52,894 nt of DNA. Origin: an uncultured Pelagibacteraceae bacterium. GTDB lineage: Bacteria; Pseudomonadota; Alphaproteobacteria; Pelagibacterales; AG-422-B15. Shown one piece after another: positions 51,348 through 52,894 of this stretch. The position numbers and the translations under genes are program-made. The stretch lies in assembly GCA_902518955.1 (NCBI GenBank), contig CABYIR010000007.1, forward strand, positions 1-52,894, given 5' to 3'. How positions within the stretch are numbered: the first letter of the stretch is position 1; every line of letters starts with the position of its first letter. Under the pieces are notes generated by a model that ran no database searches, was not told where the DNA came from, and was given only the letters and a program-made list of their open reading frames with translations.

Positions 51348-51701
51348 TCACCTTGAGGAATTTATAATACCTTCTGGTTCTACCACAGTAATTAGATCTT
51401 TATATTGATCAAAATTTTTTTGATTCAATAGATCATCTTCGTCTAAGACTACAAAGTATTTGTTATATTCTTCATTAGAGATTTCTTTTGAGATTTCTTG
51501 AAGATTAATAGGAGATATCAAGTATTCCCATTCTAGTTTATAAAGTTGGTTCTTATTATTTTCATTTCTTAGTTCAACTTCTAAATTATTGATGTATATT
51601 TCTTTTTGAAAGGAAATATTTTTTACTATCAATATTCCTGCTAAACCAGAGATAAAAAATATAATTGAAAATATTTTTATAATTTTTTTCATATTAAACA
51701 A
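51348..51701 (-). CDS. ftsL: FtsL-like cell-division protein
   Basis: A 117-residue bitopic protein with one membrane helix (about 6-26) and a periplasmic heptad-rich segment (ISFQKEIYINNLEVELRNENN) expected to coil with FtsB/FtsQ. FtsL is too variable to recognise by motif; topology, size and its place between rsmH and ftsI carry the call. The YKLEWEYLISPINLQEISKE text fits the family. It overlaps rsmH by eight bases; Met4 is another possible start. Confidence 0.85.
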   Translation of the reverse strand: MFNMKKIIKIFSIIFFISGLAGILIVKNISFQKEIYINNLEVELRNENNKNQLYKLEWEYLISPINLQEISKEISNEEYNKYFVVLDEDDLLNQKNFDQYKDLITVVEPEGIINSSR

Positions 51702-52647
51702 ATCCTAATTCATTAAGACTTACCGCCTTAGAATTATTAAAATTTCTTATTCCATATCTTAATTTTGCAGACCTAGATCTTCTATTATCAGATATTTCTT
51801 GGTCAGAAGGTTTGATTGGCTTATTATTAAAATTAAAGAGTAAATTTTCTTTATTTTCATTTGAAATATAATTTTTTGATCCAGTAATTTTAAAAAAATT
51901 TTTTATAATTCTGTCCTCTATTGAATGAAAAGTAACGAAACATAATTTACCATTCTCTGCTAAAAATTTTGTTGCTGCATTAAGGCCATCAATAAGCTCT
52001 TCAATTTCTTTATTAACAAAAATTCGTATTGCTTGAAAAGTCTTAGTCGCAGGATGACTTTTATAATATTTTTTTGCAAAACAAGATGAGACTATTGTAG
52101 CTAATTCAATTGTCGAAGTGATCCGTTTATTTATTCTTTCACTAACTATTTTTTTAGCAATTTTTCTAGATTTTCTCTCATCACCGTATTGAAAAATTAT
52201 ATCAGCAAGATCAGTTTCGCTATATTCATTAATTATTTCTTCTGCCGTCAAACCATCTTGGCTCATTCTCATATCTAGCTTTCCATCATTTTGAAATGAA
52301 AACCCTCGATCCTGATTATCAATCTGCATAGATGAAACTCCAAGGTCAAAAACAAAGCCATCTATGTTTTTAGTTCCAAGTGACTCTAATAAATTGTCTA
52401 ATTGACTAAATTTATAATTAAAAAATTCAAACCTTTCTTGGTATTCATCTTTAAATTTGTTTGCTTGATTAATTGCTAGTGGATCCCTGTCGATTGCGAT
52501 AACCTTACAATCTAAAGTTTCTAATATCTTTCGTGAGTAACCACCGTTTCCAAATGTAGCATCAATATATGTTTTCATTGGTTTTGGCTCTAGAATATTC
52601 ATCACTTCGTTAAGAAGGACTGGCACATGGCCAGTCTTCTCAATCAT
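51694..52647 (-). CDS. rsmH: 16S rRNA (cytosine1402-N4)-methyltransferase
   Basis: A 317-residue SAM-dependent methyltransferase (MraW). The N-terminus HVPVLLNEVMNIL and SAM motif DATFGNGGYSRKIL (29-42) are clear. GFVFDLGVSSMQID, RGFSFQNDGKLDMRM, FQAIRIFVNKEI and VTFHSIEDRIIKNFF complete the family set. It modifies the ribosomal P site. Its ATG overlaps the stop of the upstream ftsZ as ATGA. No mraZ, the usual upstream neighbour, is adjacent. Confidence 0.96.
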   Translation of the reverse strand: MIEKTGHVPVLLNEVMNILEPKPMKTYIDATFGNGGYSRKILETLDCKVIAIDRDPLAINQANKFKDEYQERFEFFNYKFSQLDNLLESLGTKNIDGFVFDLGVSSMQIDNQDRGFSFQNDGKLDMRMSQDGLTAEEIINEYSETDLADIIFQYGDERKSRKIAKKIVSERINKRITSTIELATIVSSCFAKKYYKSHPATKTFQAIRIFVNKEIEELIDGLNAATKFLAENGKLCFVTFHSIEDRIIKNFFKITGSKNYISNENKENLLFNFNNKPIKPSDQEISDNRRSRSAKLRYGIRNFNNSKAVSLNELGFV

Positions 52648-52894
52648 TTACTTTGTCTTCTAAGGAATGCTGGTATCTCTAAAATTTCTTCATCTAATAT
52701 CTCTTCTGCACTTACTTCTACATCATCATCTTGATCCTGAGTGATTTCAAGTTCATGAATATTATCCTGATCATCTTCAGATTTCTGTTCCTCAGAAAAT
52801 AGACTCGGATTATCTTGATCATGACTTGTGTCATCATCAATTAAATCAAAGATGCTTTGTTCTTGAGATAGTTTTTCTTCCTCTGCTTCTTTGG
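52644..52894 (-). CDS. ftsZ: Cell-division GTPase FtsZ, C-terminal end only (cut by window edge)
   Basis: The reverse strand is open from the right edge to a TGA at 52644-52646 that overlaps the rsmH ATG. The last residues, EEILEIPAFLRRQSK, are the FtsZ C-terminal conserved peptide that binds FtsA and other tethers (compare LDIPAFLRKQ in E. coli). Before it lies a disordered, strongly acidic linker rich in Asp, Glu and Gln (for example SEDDQDNIHELEITQDQDDD). The GTPase domain is outside the window. The position, directly upstream of rsmH, is not the usual one between ftsA and lpxC. Confidence 0.86.
   Translation of the reverse strand, partial: KEAEEEKLSQEQSIFDLIDDDTSHDQDNPSLFSEEQKSEDDQDNIHELEITQDQDDDVEVSAEEILDEEILEIPAFLRRQSK

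Overview
The window is AT-rich chromosomal DNA (about two thirds A+T by eye) from a streamlined alphaproteobacterium, most likely marine and free-living. The alphaproteobacterial signs are a circularly permuted, two-piece tmRNA gene; the hflK-hflC-DUF2065-Do protease order; an IlvB and a Mrp protein carrying variants typical of this class; ThyX instead of ThyA; and a fumC followed by a small ribbon-helix-helix gene. Genes are tightly packed and often overlap by 4-23 bases. I see no transposase, integrase, CRISPR array, prophage, rRNA or tRNA gene. I cannot name the genus; SAR11-, HIMB59- or AEGEAN-169-like lineages would fit.

Layout. 1-946 (-): lpxB, cut by the left edge. 998-2062 (+): a DsbA-fold isomerase-like protein and a GNAT acetyltransferase. 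2059-4349 (-): a polar amino-acid ABC importer (binding protein, intrinsic terminator, two permeases, no ATPase in view). 4435-4936 (-): two paralogous tiny membrane proteins separated by a strong hairpin. 5150-6691 (-): an FAD monooxygenase. 6788-9069 (+): an arginine:glycine-type amidinotransferase and a metal-site-less M24 (creatinase/ectoine-hydrolase-like) enzyme. 9081-14455 (-): the elongasome operon mreB-mreC-mreD-mrdA-rodA, read directly after leuA. 14474-19633 (-): branched-chain amino-acid synthesis, ilvB-ilvN-ilvC, then a leucine-codon-rich leader peptide with an attenuator-like hairpin, then leuA. 19726-24179 (-): hflK-hflC-DUF2065-degP-miaA. 24295-26323: mrp (+) and thyX (-), convergent. 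26400-26660 (+): the permuted ssrA gene. 26677-27279 (-): an orphan secreted cysteine protein, lying between two copies of a tmRNA-derived direct repeat. 27544-33141 (+): fumC, the RHH protein, a UvrD-family helicase and aminopeptidase P. 33122-52894 (-): a long division and cell-wall (dcw) unit read as ftsZ-rsmH-ftsL-ftsI-murE-murF-mraY-murD-ftsW-murG-murC-murB-ddl-ftsQ-ftsA-lpxC-bamD-ligA.

How the genes work together. The right half makes UDP-MurNAc-pentapeptide and lipid II (MurB to MurG, MraY, Ddl) and the septal machine (FtsZ, A, Q, L, W, I). The left half has the elongation machine (MreBCD, PBP2, RodA). LpxB, LpxC and BamD serve the outer membrane. MurE has the DNPR motif, so the wall is predicted to use meso-diaminopimelate.

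Most notable points: the tail of ftsZ lies upstream of rsmH rather than between ftsA and lpxC; FtsA has lost recognisable actin-type nucleotide-binding motifs, while MreB in the same window keeps them; an unannotated leucine leader peptide precedes leuA; ssrA has only six bases between its two pieces and encodes a nine-residue tag; and about 0.77 kb beside ssrA is flanked by a 17/18 direct repeat of its end.
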